The notes under the pieces were generated by a model. It saw only the letters and a program-made list of their open reading frames with translations, searched no databases and was not told the DNA's origin. Below are positions 50,986 to 60,266 of a stretch of DNA of 64,000 nt, in pieces. The first letter of the stretch is position 1. Every line of letters begins with the position of its first letter. Made by a program: the position numbers and the translations under genes. The DNA lies in contig NZ_CP033926.1 in NCBI RefSeq assembly GCF_003815775.1, forward strand, positions 4,774,001-4,838,000. The letters run 5' to 3'. The DNA is from Chryseobacterium joostei. Lineage in GTDB: Bacteria; Bacteroidota; Bacteroidia; Flavobacteriales; Weeksellaceae.

Positions 50986-52674
50986 TTATTCCACAGCAAC
51001 GGAGTCATCTCCACGGCCGTCTGCTACGGCATGGATATTTCCATTCTCGTCAATAACAATTATTTCTGTTTTTCCGATGTATTTTGTTTTTTCAATGACA
51101 TAGTTTTTACTTTTCAGATCAGCAATGGTGCTTTCAGGAAAGTTATTTTCTACTGTTATGGTTTCCGGAAGCCACTGGTGGTGAAATTTAGGAGCATTTA
51201 CGGAAATATTGGCGTTTAATTTAAAATCTACCACATTTATAATAGACTGATATACTGAAGTTGGAATCGTAGTTCCTCCCGGAGTTCCTACTACCATATA
51301 AGGTTTCCCGTTTTTAAGCAGGATTGTTGGTGTCATGGAAGAGAGCATTCTTTTATTAGGCTGGATAGAATTTGCCTCACCGCCTACCGCTCCAAACATA
51401 TTCGGAATCCCAGGTTTTATGGAGAAATCGTCCATTTCGTTATTTAAAAAGAAACCGGCTCCGGAAACCAATACCTTGCTTCCGTAATAACCGTTAAGGG
51501 TAGTCGTTACAGAAGCAGCATTTCCATCCTTGTCAAGTACGGAAATATGGGTAGTCTGCGTAGATTCCTTTGGTTGTGGTATGATTTTGCCAACTTCTGC
51601 ACTTGGAGTGGCTTTGTCGAAGCTAAAGCTTTTCCATCTATTCTTCAGGTATTCATCTGAAATAAGGTAAGATGTTTTGTCCTGGATAAAATCCGGATCA
51701 CCCATATATTCCGCTCTGTCTGCAAATGCTCTTCTTTCTGCCTCGGTCATAATCTGAACAGCTTTTGTAGAGTTTTGCTGATACTTTTCAAGATTTTCAA
51801 AACTAGCCATTCTGAGCATCTGGGCTAGAAGAACACCGCCACTTGATGGTAAAGGCATCGTTACAACATTGTTTCCTTTGTACTCAAATTCAAGGGCTTT
51901 TCTCTCCGCAACTTTATAATTTTTAAGATCCTCCAGTGTGATGATTCCGTTGCCTCTTTTCATTTCAGCAACCAGAAGTTCAGCTGTTTTTCCTTCGTAA
52001 AAACCTTTTGCACCCAGTTTTTGGATAAGCTTTAAAGTCTCAGCTAAGTCTTTTTGAATCAATAGATCACCGGCTTTCCAAGGGGAGTCTTTTACAAAAA
52101 TGATAGCAGATTTATTGTGCTTCTGAAATTTTTCTCTTTGGTTGTTCAGCATTTCTGCTTCTTTATCCGTGATGGCAAATCCTTTTTCTGCAAGATCAAT
52201 TGCGGGCTGGATAATCTTCTCCATAGGCAGTTTGCAATACTTCAGTGTAGCAAAAAAACCAGCCACACTTCCCGGAATGCCTACTGCTAATCTTCCGTTT
52301 TGGGAAAGATCTGTATCTGCTTTTCCTTTTTTATCGATATACATGTCTCTGGATGCTTTCTTAGGAGCTGTTTCCCTGTAATCCAGCGTGAATTTTTCAC
52401 CATTATTTTTAACACCCACTAAAAAACCTCCACCACCGATATTTCCGGCTTGTGGATACACAACAGCCAATGCATATTGTGTAGCAGTCACAGCATCATA
52501 GGCATTTCCTCCCATTTTAAGGATTTTAGCACCTGCTTCACTGGCTAACGGGTGGGCAGATACCACTACGCCTTTGTTTTTTACCTGTACTTCCTTGATA
52601 ATGTTGATGTCTGTAAACTGTGACCAGGAAAAATTATAGGCGAGAAGTGTAGCGACTAAAAATATTTTCTTCAT
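50986..52674 (-). CDS. ggt: Gamma-glutamyltransferase
   Basis: A 562-residue exported enzyme with signal peptide 1-19 (F-S-W-S-Q). It is a single chain that self-cleaves before a threonine nucleophile, seen as Thr374 in S-T-Q-T-T-H-I-S-V, giving large and small subunits. Substrate-binding residues appear in D-Y-R-E-T-A-P near 98-104 and in G-T-P-G-G-T-T-I-P near the C terminus. It hydrolyses or transfers the gamma-glutamyl group of glutathione in the periplasm. A perfect 9-bp inverted repeat overlies its promoter. Confidence 0.94.
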   Translation of the reverse strand: MKKIFLVATLLAYNFSWSQFTDINIIKEVQVKNKGVVVSAHPLASEAGAKILKMGGNAYDAVTATQYALAVVYPQAGNIGGGGFLVGVKNNGEKFTLDYRETAPKKASRDMYIDKKGKADTDLSQNGRLAVGIPGSVAGFFATLKYCKLPMEKIIQPAIDLAEKGFAITDKEAEMLNNQREKFQKHNKSAIIFVKDSPWKAGDLLIQKDLAETLKLIQKLGAKGFYEGKTAELLVAEMKRGNGIITLEDLKNYKVAERKALEFEYKGNNVVTMPLPSSGGVLLAQMLRMASFENLEKYQQNSTKAVQIMTEAERRAFADRAEYMGDPDFIQDKTSYLISDEYLKNRWKSFSFDKATPSAEVGKIIPQPKESTQTTHISVLDKDGNAASVTTTLNGYYGSKVLVSGAGFFLNNEMDDFSIKPGIPNMFGAVGGEANSIQPNKRMLSSMTPTILLKNGKPYMVVGTPGGTTIPTSVYQSIINVVDFKLNANISVNAPKFHHQWLPETITVENNFPESTIADLKSKNYVIEKTKYIGKTEIIVIDENGNIHAVADGRGDDSVAVE

Positions 52675-52679
52675 AAAAT

Positions 52680-52702
52680 GATACTTTTAAAGCAAAAGTA
52701 TC
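52680..52702 (-). promoter_or_regulatory. ggt promoter overlapped by an inverted repeat
   Basis: GATACTTTT (52680-52688) and AAAAGTATC (52694-52702) are perfect inverted repeats with a 5-nt spacer. On the minus strand the upstream arm contains the -7 element TACTTTTG (52693-52700), an exact TAnnTTTG match, 18 nt before the ATG. Confidence 0.6.
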
Positions 52703-52890
52703 AATTTTAAAATAGAGTCATATATAGAGTCAATAAATAAAATGAAGAAAATATTCTTGTTTTATTAAATTATTAGGTGATTTGTTTATTTGTTATTTAT
52801 TTTGTAATAAAATAGTAAAAATATGTTTGAATATTTTCAAAAATTAATTATTTTTTTGATTATTATGTTTATTTTGAATGTTAATTTATA

Positions 52891-52898
52891 TACATTTG
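52891..52898 (+). promoter_or_regulatory. -7 promoter element of the large TonB receptor
   Basis: TACATTTG is an exact TAnnTTTG match, 12 nt before the ATG at 52911. It rules out the earlier in-frame ATG at 52878. The 235-bp AT-rich spacer upstream holds a 6-4-6 palindrome (52826-52841) and nothing else I can support. Confidence 0.65.
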
Positions 52899-52910
52899 AA
52901 AAAAAAGCAT

Positions 52911-55763
52911 ATGAAAAAAAATTACCAGAAAATTGTTTTGGTGGGGGCATTGTTTTTTGTTTCGGCAAATGTTATCGCTCAAACCAATGATTCCCTAAGT
53001 GTTAAAAGCGTAGATGAAGTAAAAATTACAGTTGGTTCCAGAAATAAGGCCAGGGTAGCAACTGATACCCCGGTACCTGTAGATGTAATTAATATCGGGT
53101 CGCAATCAGTACTAAGTCCGCAGACTGACCTTAACCAAATTTTGAATTACGCCGCCCCTTCTTTTACTTCAAACTCTACAACTGTTGCAGATGGAACAGA
53201 TCATGTGGATCCTGCGCAATTAAGAGGTTTAGGGCCGGATCAGGTGTTGGTTTTACTTAATGGAAAAAGAAGACATACTTCCTCACTGGTTAATATTAAT
53301 GGTTCTCCCGGAAGAGGATCTGTAGGAACCGACTTAAATGCTATTCCGGCATTTGCAATTGAAAGATTGGAAGTGCTAAGGGATGGGGCTTCGGCACAAT
53401 ACGGTTCTGATGCTATTGCGGGGGTGATTAATGTGGTTATGAAGAAGAATACCAACGCTTTTACGGCAGCAATTACTGGAGGAGGATTTAATTCGAAAGG
53501 AGCTAATGATCATTACGGAGGATGGGATGGCGGAAAGTATCAGCTGGATTTGAATTATGGGACCAAAATTGGCAAGAGTGGGTTTATTAATTTTACTGCA
53601 AATTTACTGAGTAGAGATGATACGAGAAGGGCAAAAGCAGCTACCGGTGAGATTTTTAATGCTTATAATGCCATTGAGCAAAGAGCTCTAGAAAACGGAG
53701 TAAATATTTCGTCTCTTTTTGAAAATATCAATAATACACCCAATACGACACAAATAATAGATTATATACATAAGTACGCTCCCAGTGTAAGCTATTTTAC
53801 AGCAGCACAGCAGGCTGGGATTCAATCTGCCAGTACAATTTCTGAATTACAAAATCTTCTAAAGGGAGATGTTACAGAAAATGAACTTGCTTACAGAGGT
53901 TTAGCAAGAGATGATTTTAATATGAGAGTCGGACAGTCTAAGCTTGGATCTGGTCAGTTTTTTGTGAACTCTGAATTTGATATTTCCTCAGCCGTTCGAG
54001 GGTATGCTTTTGGAGGTATTTCTTACAGAAGTGGTAATGCTGCCGGTTTTTACAGAAGACCTAATCAAAACAGAACCTCAACTTCTATATATCCTAATGG
54101 TTTCCTGCCAGAAATAGCCTCGGATGTTATAGATCTTTCGTTTGCTGCTGGGTTTAAAGGGAAGTTGGGAAATATTAATTATGATATCAGCAATACTTTT
54201 GGACAAAACACTTTTGATTATACTATAAAAAATACTGCCAATGCCTCCATGCGATATCCAAATAAAAGAGAATTTGATGCAGGCGGTTTAGGATTCTCTC
54301 AAAATACCATCAATGCAGATTTTGATACGAAAATAGACTGGCTGAAAGGTTTTAATGTTGCTTTTGGAGGGGAAATGAGGTTTGAAAAATACAAAATAGA
54401 AAATGGAGAAGAGGCTTCATGGGCTCTTTATGATATTAACGGAAATATTCAGACTCCTACAACTGTGGCAATTCTAAAGCCTACTGATTTTTTAGGGGCT
54501 GCCAGACCAGGGGGAGCGCAGGTGTTTCCTGGTTTTCGCCCTGAGAATGCACTAAATAAAGGAAGACATTCTGTTGCGGTGTATGTGGATACGGAGTTGG
54601 ATGTAACTGACAGATGGCTAATGAGTGCTGCGCTTAGGTTTGAAAACTACTCGGATTTCGGGTCTACATTTAATTATAAACTAGCAACAAGATATAAGCT
54701 TACTGATCATATCAATCTAAGGGCAGCACATTCTACAGGATTCAGAGCGCCTTCCTTACAGCAAATGTATTTTAATGCCACTGCTACGCAGTTTGTAGGT
54801 GGAGTACCATATGAAGTAGGAACTTTTTCAAATGATTCTGATGCGGCCAGATATCTAGGGATTCCACAATTGAAGCAAGAGGAGTCAACGAGTTATTCTG
54901 CAGGTTTTACAGCTAAGATTCCACAAGCAAACCTGACGTTTACAGTGGATGGTTATTATATTAAAATTAAAAACAGGGTGGTTTTAACAGATCAGTTTTC
55001 TAGGCCGTCAGGAACCTATCCGGTGGGAAGTGATTTTTGGAATTTGCAGGCAGCCTTCGATAAAGCGAATGCTAATGCTGCTACCTTTTTTGCTAATGCA
55101 ATAGATACCCAGACTAAAGGTATTGAAGGGGTGGTTTCACATAAGGCTAATTTTTCTGAAAGGTTTTCTTTGAATTCAGACTTTGCAGTTACTGTTTCGA
55201 AAACTAACAGAGTAGGAGATATTCATGGTTCTGATGTTTTAATCAAAGCCGGACAGGTAAACAGGTATTATTCAGAATCCAGTCGTGTGTATCTTGAAGA
55301 AGCAGTTCCAAGATTCAAGGCTTCTCTGAATAATGCTTTAGAGATTGATAAATTTAGCCTATTGTTGAGAAATGTTTATTTTGGTGAAGTTACAGATCCT
55401 AATACGATGGATGCCAATGGAGATGGTATTGTAAGCGGAGAAATTATTAACGGGCAGGCTGTTGCTACTGAACATCCGGTTTGGGGAGGGAAAGTGATTA
55501 CAGACTTATCTGTAGGTTATAAGTTTAGTAAAAACCTTAAGCTAACAATAGGAGCTAATAATTTATTTGATATTTATCCGGATAAAAACTATGGCCCAAC
55601 AGTAGTGAAAACTCCTTCTTTGGATTCATCTGGTAATCTGGTGTATGTGAATACTTCTACTATTGATCTCTCTAATCAAAACCAGTTTATATACTCCAGG
55701 AATGTTTCTCAATTTGGAATGAATGGAAGATTTCTTTTTGCCAGAGTGAATCTTAATTTTTAA
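52911..55763 (+). CDS. TonB-dependent receptor, large
   Basis: A 950-residue outer-membrane receptor with signal peptide (about 1-24, ending V-I-A-Q). The plug includes Q-L-R-G-L-G-P-D-Q-V-L-V-L-L-N-G-K-R-R, then I-E-R-L-E-V-L-R-D-G-A-S-A-Q-Y-G-S-D, a pattern common in large TonB receptors of Proteobacteria and Bacteroidota. The barrel ends in R-V-N-L-N-F. No SusD partner or carboxypeptidase-like extension is present, so a polysaccharide (SusC) role is unlikely. The substrate is unknown. It has its own promoter and terminator. Confidence 0.92.
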   Translation: MKKNYQKIVLVGALFFVSANVIAQTNDSLSVKSVDEVKITVGSRNKARVATDTPVPVDVINIGSQSVLSPQTDLNQILNYAAPSFTSNSTTVADGTDHVDPAQLRGLGPDQVLVLLNGKRRHTSSLVNINGSPGRGSVGTDLNAIPAFAIERLEVLRDGASAQYGSDAIAGVINVVMKKNTNAFTAAITGGGFNSKGANDHYGGWDGGKYQLDLNYGTKIGKSGFINFTANLLSRDDTRRAKAATGEIFNAYNAIEQRALENGVNISSLFENINNTPNTTQIIDYIHKYAPSVSYFTAAQQAGIQSASTISELQNLLKGDVTENELAYRGLARDDFNMRVGQSKLGSGQFFVNSEFDISSAVRGYAFGGISYRSGNAAGFYRRPNQNRTSTSIYPNGFLPEIASDVIDLSFAAGFKGKLGNINYDISNTFGQNTFDYTIKNTANASMRYPNKREFDAGGLGFSQNTINADFDTKIDWLKGFNVAFGGEMRFEKYKIENGEEASWALYDINGNIQTPTTVAILKPTDFLGAARPGGAQVFPGFRPENALNKGRHSVAVYVDTELDVTDRWLMSAALRFENYSDFGSTFNYKLATRYKLTDHINLRAAHSTGFRAPSLQQMYFNATATQFVGGVPYEVGTFSNDSDAARYLGIPQLKQEESTSYSAGFTAKIPQANLTFTVDGYYIKIKNRVVLTDQFSRPSGTYPVGSDFWNLQAAFDKANANAATFFANAIDTQTKGIEGVVSHKANFSERFSLNSDFAVTVSKTNRVGDIHGSDVLIKAGQVNRYYSESSRVYLEEAVPRFKASLNNALEIDKFSLLLRNVYFGEVTDPNTMDANGDGIVSGEIINGQAVATEHPVWGGKVITDLSVGYKFSKNLKLTIGANNLFDIYPDKNYGPTVVKTPSLDSSGNLVYVNTSTIDLSNQNQFIYSRNVSQFGMNGRFLFARVNLNF

Positions 55764-55783
55764 ACAATATTTTTCTTAGGATT

Positions 55784-55815
55784 ATAAAAGGTATGCGAAA
55801 GTGTACCTTTTTTGC
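55784..55815 (+). terminator. Terminator of the large TonB receptor gene
   Basis: AAAAGGTA (55786-55793) pairs with TACCTTTT (55804-55811) around a 10-nt loop, with more T after it. Confidence 0.8.
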
Positions 55816-55835
55816 TTGGATTGGCTTGATTTTTT

Positions 55836-55843
55836 TACTTTTG
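55836..55843 (+). promoter_or_regulatory. -7 promoter element of the threonine dehydrogenase gene
   Basis: TACTTTTG is an exact TAnnTTTG match, 24 nt before the ATG at 55868. Confidence 0.6.
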
Positions 55844-55867
55844 TACAATTCTAAAAAAATCTGAAAA

Positions 55868-56833
55868 ATGGAATCCTATACGGAAAGAATACTTATTACA
55901 GGTGCCTTGGGACAAATTGGCACGGAGCTTACGAATAGACTTGTGGAGATCCACGGAGCGGAAAATGTTGTGGCTTCAGGACTGGACAGATGGCAGGAGG
56001 GGATTACCTCTGCAGGACATTATGAGAGAATGGATGTGACCAATACACAATTGGTAAGACAGGTAATTAAGGATTATGACATCACTACAGTGTATCACTT
56101 GGCATCGCTTTTATCTGGAACTTCTGAAAAGCAGCCTATTTTCGCCTGGAAATTGAATCTTGAGCCTCTTCTTAACTTTTGTGAAATGGCTAAGGAAGGA
56201 CTGCTTAAAAAGATCTTCTGGCCAAGCTCAATTGCTGTGTTTGGAAAAGGAATCCCTAAGCATGATGTTGGACAGGATGTAGTCTTAAACCCAACCACTG
56301 TTTATGGAATTTCTAAAATGGCAGGGGAGAAGTGGTGTGAATACTACTTCGATAAATATGGAGTAGATGTAAGAAGTATCAGATATCCTGGATTGATCTC
56401 ATGGAAAACTCCTGCAGGTGGTGGTACTACTGACTACGCGGTTGAGATTTTCTACAAAGCAATTGAAGAGGGAAAATATACAAGCTTCATTTCTGAAGAT
56501 ACAGGAATGCCAATGTTGTATATGGATGATGCGATTAATGCAACCCTAAAACTAATGGATGCTCCGAAGGAAAGTTTAACTGTTCGCTCTTCATATAATC
56601 TAGGGGGAATGTCATTTACTCCAAAAGAATTAGCAGCAGAAATTAAGAAAGAAATTCCTGATTTTGCGATTGATTATAATCCAGATTTCAGACAGGCAAT
56701 TGCAGATTCATGGCCGGCATCTATTGATGATTCTGTAGCTAAAAAAGATTGGGGATTGACCTATGATTTCGGAATTTCTGAAATGACGAAGGACATGATC
56801 AAGAATCTAAAAGTAAAATTAGCTAAGCATTAA
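55868..56833 (+). CDS. L-threonine 3-dehydrogenase, SDR (epimerase-like) type
   Basis: A 321-residue extended SDR. The NAD motif is T-G-A-L-G-Q-I-G (11-18), the catalytic Ser lies in W-P-S-S-I-A-V-F-G (near 120) and Tyr146/Lys150 in T-V-Y-G-I-S-K. Length and the segments R-Y-P-G-L-I-S-W and G-G-G-T-T-D-Y-A match the UDP-galactose-epimerase-like threonine dehydrogenases of flavobacteria such as Flavobacterium frigidimaris. It oxidises threonine to 2-amino-3-oxobutyrate, the first step of threonine breakdown to glycine. The zinc-type Tdh is unrelated. Confidence 0.88.
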   Translation: MESYTERILITGALGQIGTELTNRLVEIHGAENVVASGLDRWQEGITSAGHYERMDVTNTQLVRQVIKDYDITTVYHLASLLSGTSEKQPIFAWKLNLEPLLNFCEMAKEGLLKKIFWPSSIAVFGKGIPKHDVGQDVVLNPTTVYGISKMAGEKWCEYYFDKYGVDVRSIRYPGLISWKTPAGGGTTDYAVEIFYKAIEEGKYTSFISEDTGMPMLYMDDAINATLKLMDAPKESLTVRSSYNLGGMSFTPKELAAEIKKEIPDFAIDYNPDFRQAIADSWPASIDDSVAKKDWGLTYDFGISEMTKDMIKNLKVKLAKH

Positions 56834-56917
56834 TAATGTAAAGTAATGCTTTAATTATTTATTATTTTAACATCTGATTTTTAATTTATTATAACTTTTA
56901 TCTAAAATATAATTTAA

Positions 56918-57670
56918 ATGATATTATTGACTTTCAACATTACAAATATTGAAGCTGAACCCAAAAATGGCTCACCAATTACTAGTGAAGAAAGATTGAA
57001 AATTATAGAAGAGAATACGAAAGCTATTCTTAGAATTTTAGATATTCATGATACAAAAGCGAGCTTTTTTGTGGAGGTTTCTCTTACTGAAAAACTCCAG
57101 AATCTTATAAAGGCAATTTCATCCAAAGGGCATGAAATTGCCTTTTATAATAGAGATTCAAATCTTGAAGAAATTGAAGATGCCAAGAAGAATATTCAGG
57201 ATCTTCTGGAAAAACAAATCAGAGGAATTCGTCAAAAAGACATTAAGATTCCACAAGAGAATCTGAAGCTGATGGAATTTAATTATGTGTCTAATGTTGA
57301 TAATGCGAATATTCTTTTTCCTTTCAAGCGTCTTAAAAGAGATACTGAAATTACGGAAGAAGATGGATTGAGTATTGTGCCGGAAAGCATCTCTCCTTAT
57401 AGTCAATTACCCTACAATGATTTTGTATTTCAGATTTTGCCAATGAAGTATTACCAGAACATGGTATTGGAAACACTGCAGAATGAAGAATTTGTTTTGA
57501 TCTACCTTAATGCCTGGCAGTTTACGGACTTCAAGAAATACCGTTTTGATATTCCGTTTTACAGAAGCTTGTTTTCGGGCAAAAAAATGGAGGACAAATT
57601 AGATGCCCTCCTTAGTTTCATCAACGAGAAAGATATGGCTACTTCCCGTATGAAAGATTATATTTTTTAG
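56918..57670 (+). CDS. Polysaccharide-deacetylase-like protein lacking metal ligands
   Basis: A 250-residue cytoplasmic protein with a NodB-like pattern: M-I-L-L-T-F-N (where active enzymes have T-F-D), K-A-S-F-F-V near residue 48 and K-G-H-E-I-A-F-Y-N-R-D-S (70-81). The last replaces the metal-binding H-S-x-x-H motif, with Tyr77 and Ser81 in the histidine places. With Asp and both His gone, deacetylase activity is unlikely. It may bind glycan or be regulatory. It has no signal peptide and lies 84 bp after the threonine dehydrogenase gene. Confidence 0.7.
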   Translation: MILLTFNITNIEAEPKNGSPITSEERLKIIEENTKAILRILDIHDTKASFFVEVSLTEKLQNLIKAISSKGHEIAFYNRDSNLEEIEDAKKNIQDLLEKQIRGIRQKDIKIPQENLKLMEFNYVSNVDNANILFPFKRLKRDTEITEEDGLSIVPESISPYSQLPYNDFVFQILPMKYYQNMVLETLQNEEFVLIYLNAWQFTDFKKYRFDIPFYRSLFSGKKMEDKLDALLSFINEKDMATSRMKDYIF

Positions 57671-57821
57671 GTTGCAGATGATAGGTTTCAGGGATTAGGT
57701 GTTGGGTAATAGAGAGGAATATTTCTCTTAACTATCAAATTTTGAATCTTATATTTTAATAGTGAAATTCTTTCTATCATTTATACTCTAAAACACTCTT
57801 ACACTCTAACCAGTAATCCTG

Positions 57822-59027
57822 TTAGCTAAGCTCAAAAAGAGTAATTTCAGGCAATACCCCAACTCTTCCAGGATATCCTAATACCCCAAAACCTCTGTTT
57901 ACATACAGTAATCTACCCTCGCTTTCGTATAGATCTGCCCATTTCGGATAACGGTATTGAACCGGCGACCATTTTATATTTTTAAGATCCAACCCAAACT
58001 GCATCCCGTGAGTGTGGCCCGAAAGGGTTAGGTGGATGTTTCCCGGATGTTTTTTTACCACATAATCAAAGTGGGTAGGGTCATGGCTCATGAGGATCTT
58101 TGTAGCGGATTCAGGTACATTTTTTAAAGCCTCGTCAATTTTTCCAAACTGTGGAAAAGGTTTTAACCCCCAGTTTTCAACGCCGAGAATGTATAATTTT
58201 TCTCCGTTTTTCTCAATGATCCTGTTTTCATTTCTCAGCATGTCAAATCCAGCTTGTTTTTCATAGCCAATCAACGTGTCAAGATTTTCTTTTTTTGCAG
58301 CAGGTGATTCCCAGGTTACATAATCGCCATAATCATGGTTTCCTAAAACTGCAAACTTGCCATCTTTAGCCTTGATTTGTGAAAATAAAGGAATAAAAGG
58401 CTTAAATTCATCTGCAACATTGTTTACCATATCACCTGTAAATAGAACAAGATCAGGTTTTTGCTCGTTGATGAGATCCACAGCATGTTGTAGCTTACTT
58501 GGATCGGCAAAGCTTCCACTGTGAACATCTGAAATCTGAATGATTTTATATCCTTTAAAGCTTTTCGGAAGATTTGGGAATTTCACCTTTACCTTTCTTA
58601 CTTTATGCCTGTATTTCCCGAAAGTAATTCCATCTATGAATAGGGCAGAAAGAACTCCGCTCATTCCAAGTCCCACAAGGCTCAGGAATTTTCTTCTCTC
58701 AGGAAAAAATGTTTCCTTGGGACCGGCCATATTAACGAAATAGCCACCTAATCTGAATAAATCATCAATCAATAAAAATAAAACCACAAAGATTTTAGGA
58801 AGAATAAATATCAAAAATAAGGAAATCATGATTTGGGCCTTCATCATACTTCGGTCTGATCTCTGATAATGAGTAACCTCGTAGGCGAAAATCCCATAAA
58901 CAATTAATGATACTACCCAATAACCAATTCTTATCCATAAATTATCTGTAAGCGTTCTTATGGCTTGATAAATGTAAACTTCCAAAAAAAGGAAGATCCC
59001 GGCAATAATTAAAAGATTTTTTTGCAT
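57822..59027 (-). CDS. Membrane-anchored metallophosphoesterase
   Basis: I chose the ATG at 59025-59027 because the earlier one lies next to the upstream gene's terminator. The 401-residue protein has about three N-terminal helices and a linker, then a calcineurin-like phosphoesterase domain with all five metal motifs: I-S-D-V-H-S-G, F-T-G-D-M-V-N, L-G-N-H-D-Y, M-S-H-D-P and L-S-G-H-T-H-G. It resembles the YkuE/YaeI class, some of which cleave UDP-diacylglucosamine in lipid A synthesis. The substrate here is not known. Confidence 0.88.
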   Translation of the reverse strand: MQKNLLIIAGIFLFLEVYIYQAIRTLTDNLWIRIGYWVVSLIVYGIFAYEVTHYQRSDRSMMKAQIMISLFLIFILPKIFVVLFLLIDDLFRLGGYFVNMAGPKETFFPERRKFLSLVGLGMSGVLSALFIDGITFGKYRHKVRKVKVKFPNLPKSFKGYKIIQISDVHSGSFADPSKLQHAVDLINEQKPDLVLFTGDMVNNVADEFKPFIPLFSQIKAKDGKFAVLGNHDYGDYVTWESPAAKKENLDTLIGYEKQAGFDMLRNENRIIEKNGEKLYILGVENWGLKPFPQFGKIDEALKNVPESATKILMSHDPTHFDYVVKKHPGNIHLTLSGHTHGMQFGLDLKNIKWSPVQYRYPKWADLYESEGRLLYVNRGFGVLGYPGRVGVLPEITLFELS

Positions 59028-59037
59028 GTTCTGATTC

Positions 59038-59075
59038 AAAAAAAGCACAAAGAATAACTTCCCTGTGCTTTTATA
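59038..59075 (-). terminator. Terminator of the ketosynthase gene
   Basis: AAAAGCACA (59041-59049) pairs with TGTGCTTTT (59064-59072) with a 14-nt loop; on the minus strand it is followed by a T run just before the phosphoesterase gene. Confidence 0.75.
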
Positions 59076-59097
59076 TTCTTTTATTGTTTAAAATATT

Positions 59098-60165
59098 TTA
59101 AGGAAATCTATAAACGATAGCATTGATGTTCATTCCGGCACCTACCGAAGTCATTACAATGTTACCTTTATCTTTAAACGATTGACCCTCCATTTTTCCT
59201 TTAATTATTAAATCATACATGGTAGGAATGGTTGCAACAGACGTATTTCCAAGGTCTTGAATTGTCATAGGAGAGATCGCGTGATCGTATTCCTTGATGT
59301 CATAAAGCCTGTGAAGTCTTTCAATCATCGCATAATCCATCTTGGCATTGGCCTGGTGAATTAAGATTTTATCGATATCTTCAATAGAAAGTCCGGCATC
59401 TGTAATGGTATCCTTGATTGCAACAGGAACGTTTTTAAGAGCGTATTCGTAGATCTTTCTACCCAGCATTCTTACGTAAAGACGTTTTTGGTCTACTTCC
59501 TTGTTGATAGAGGGTTGATTTTCAAGGTAGTTTAATTCCGGACCATTATCACAAATTGTATTGTGAGCAATGATTCCTACGTTTTCCTCATCTGTTGCCT
59601 TTACTACTACAGCACCTGCACCATCAGCAAAAATCATTCTGTTTCTATCGTGTGGATCCGTTACACGGCTTAAAGTTTCTCCTCCGATTACTAAAACTGT
59701 TTTTGCAACCTTGGCTTTAATTAGATTATCAGCTAAAATCATAGCTTCCACCCATCCAGGACATCCGAAAAGCATATCATACGTTACGCATTTTCTGTTT
59801 TTGATCCCTAGTTTATTCTTTACCCTCGCTGCCATTGTCGGCATGAAATCAGCATATCCGTTCTCAGTAACTTCCCCGAAATTACTCGCGTAAATAATAT
59901 AATCCAGTTCTTCGCCGTCTACCTTTGCATCCTCAAGGGCAATTTTTGCGGCTTCATAACCGATCTGTGAATTGGAAAGACCATCTTCAATGAATCTCCT
60001 GTTTTCGATTTCTGTAATTTCTACAAACTTCGCAATGGTTTCTTCCACAGGCTTTTCAATTTTCACTCCGTCTTCAGTATAGAATTCGGAATTCATGAAG
60101 TAATCTCTACCAATAACTCTGTTCGGGATATAACATCCAGAGCCAATAATGATCGTATTCGGCAT
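59098..60165 (-). CDS. 3-oxoacyl-ACP synthase III family protein (FabH-like)
   Basis: A 355-residue thiolase-fold ketosynthase with the triad Cys135 (F-G-C-P-G), His270 (L-I-H-Q-A-N-A) and Asn307 (L-G-N-T-S). F-A-D-G-A-G-A-V-V lies near 179. It is about 30-40 residues longer than house-keeping FabH (about 320) and has diverged at both ends, so it may be a paralog priming a special fatty acid or secondary product. A typical FabH start reaction uses acetyl-CoA and malonyl-ACP. The -7 element TAACTTTG lies at 60192-60199. No other fatty acid gene is adjacent. Confidence 0.85.
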   Translation of the reverse strand: MPNTIIIGSGCYIPNRVIGRDYFMNSEFYTEDGVKIEKPVEETIAKFVEITEIENRRFIEDGLSNSQIGYEAAKIALEDAKVDGEELDYIIYASNFGEVTENGYADFMPTMAARVKNKLGIKNRKCVTYDMLFGCPGWVEAMILADNLIKAKVAKTVLVIGGETLSRVTDPHDRNRMIFADGAGAVVVKATDEENVGIIAHNTICDNGPELNYLENQPSINKEVDQKRLYVRMLGRKIYEYALKNVPVAIKDTITDAGLSIEDIDKILIHQANAKMDYAMIERLHRLYDIKEYDHAISPMTIQDLGNTSVATIPTMYDLIIKGKMEGQSFKDKGNIVMTSVGAGMNINAIVYRFP

Positions 60166-60191
60166 TCGTTTATATGATTTTTTTAAAGATG

Positions 60192-60199
60192 CAAAGTTA
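60192..60199 (-). promoter_or_regulatory. -7 promoter element of the ketosynthase gene
   Basis: On the minus strand TAACTTTG is an exact TAnnTTTG match, 26 nt before the ATG at 60165. It is divergent from the element at 60237-60244. Confidence 0.6.
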
Positions 60200-60236
60200 A
60201 TAATTAATATTAATAACCGAGAATTAAAAATATTAT

Positions 60237-60244
60237 TAAATTTG
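60237..60244 (+). promoter_or_regulatory. -7 promoter element of the menG-porT cluster
   Basis: TAAATTTG is an exact TAnnTTTG match, 22 nt before the ATG at 60267. Confidence 0.6.
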
Positions 60245-60266
60245 CAAAAATTGTACTTTACAATCT

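Noticed and set aside
52826..52841. TTTGAA-TATT-TTCAAA palindrome upstream of the large TonB receptor
   Set aside because: Short, AT-rich and about 65 bp from the promoter; likely by chance in this composition. Kept only as a note.
52878..52910. Upstream ATG for the large TonB receptor
   Set aside because: It lies before the -7 element 52891-52898 and would spoil the signal peptide, which starts properly at 52911.
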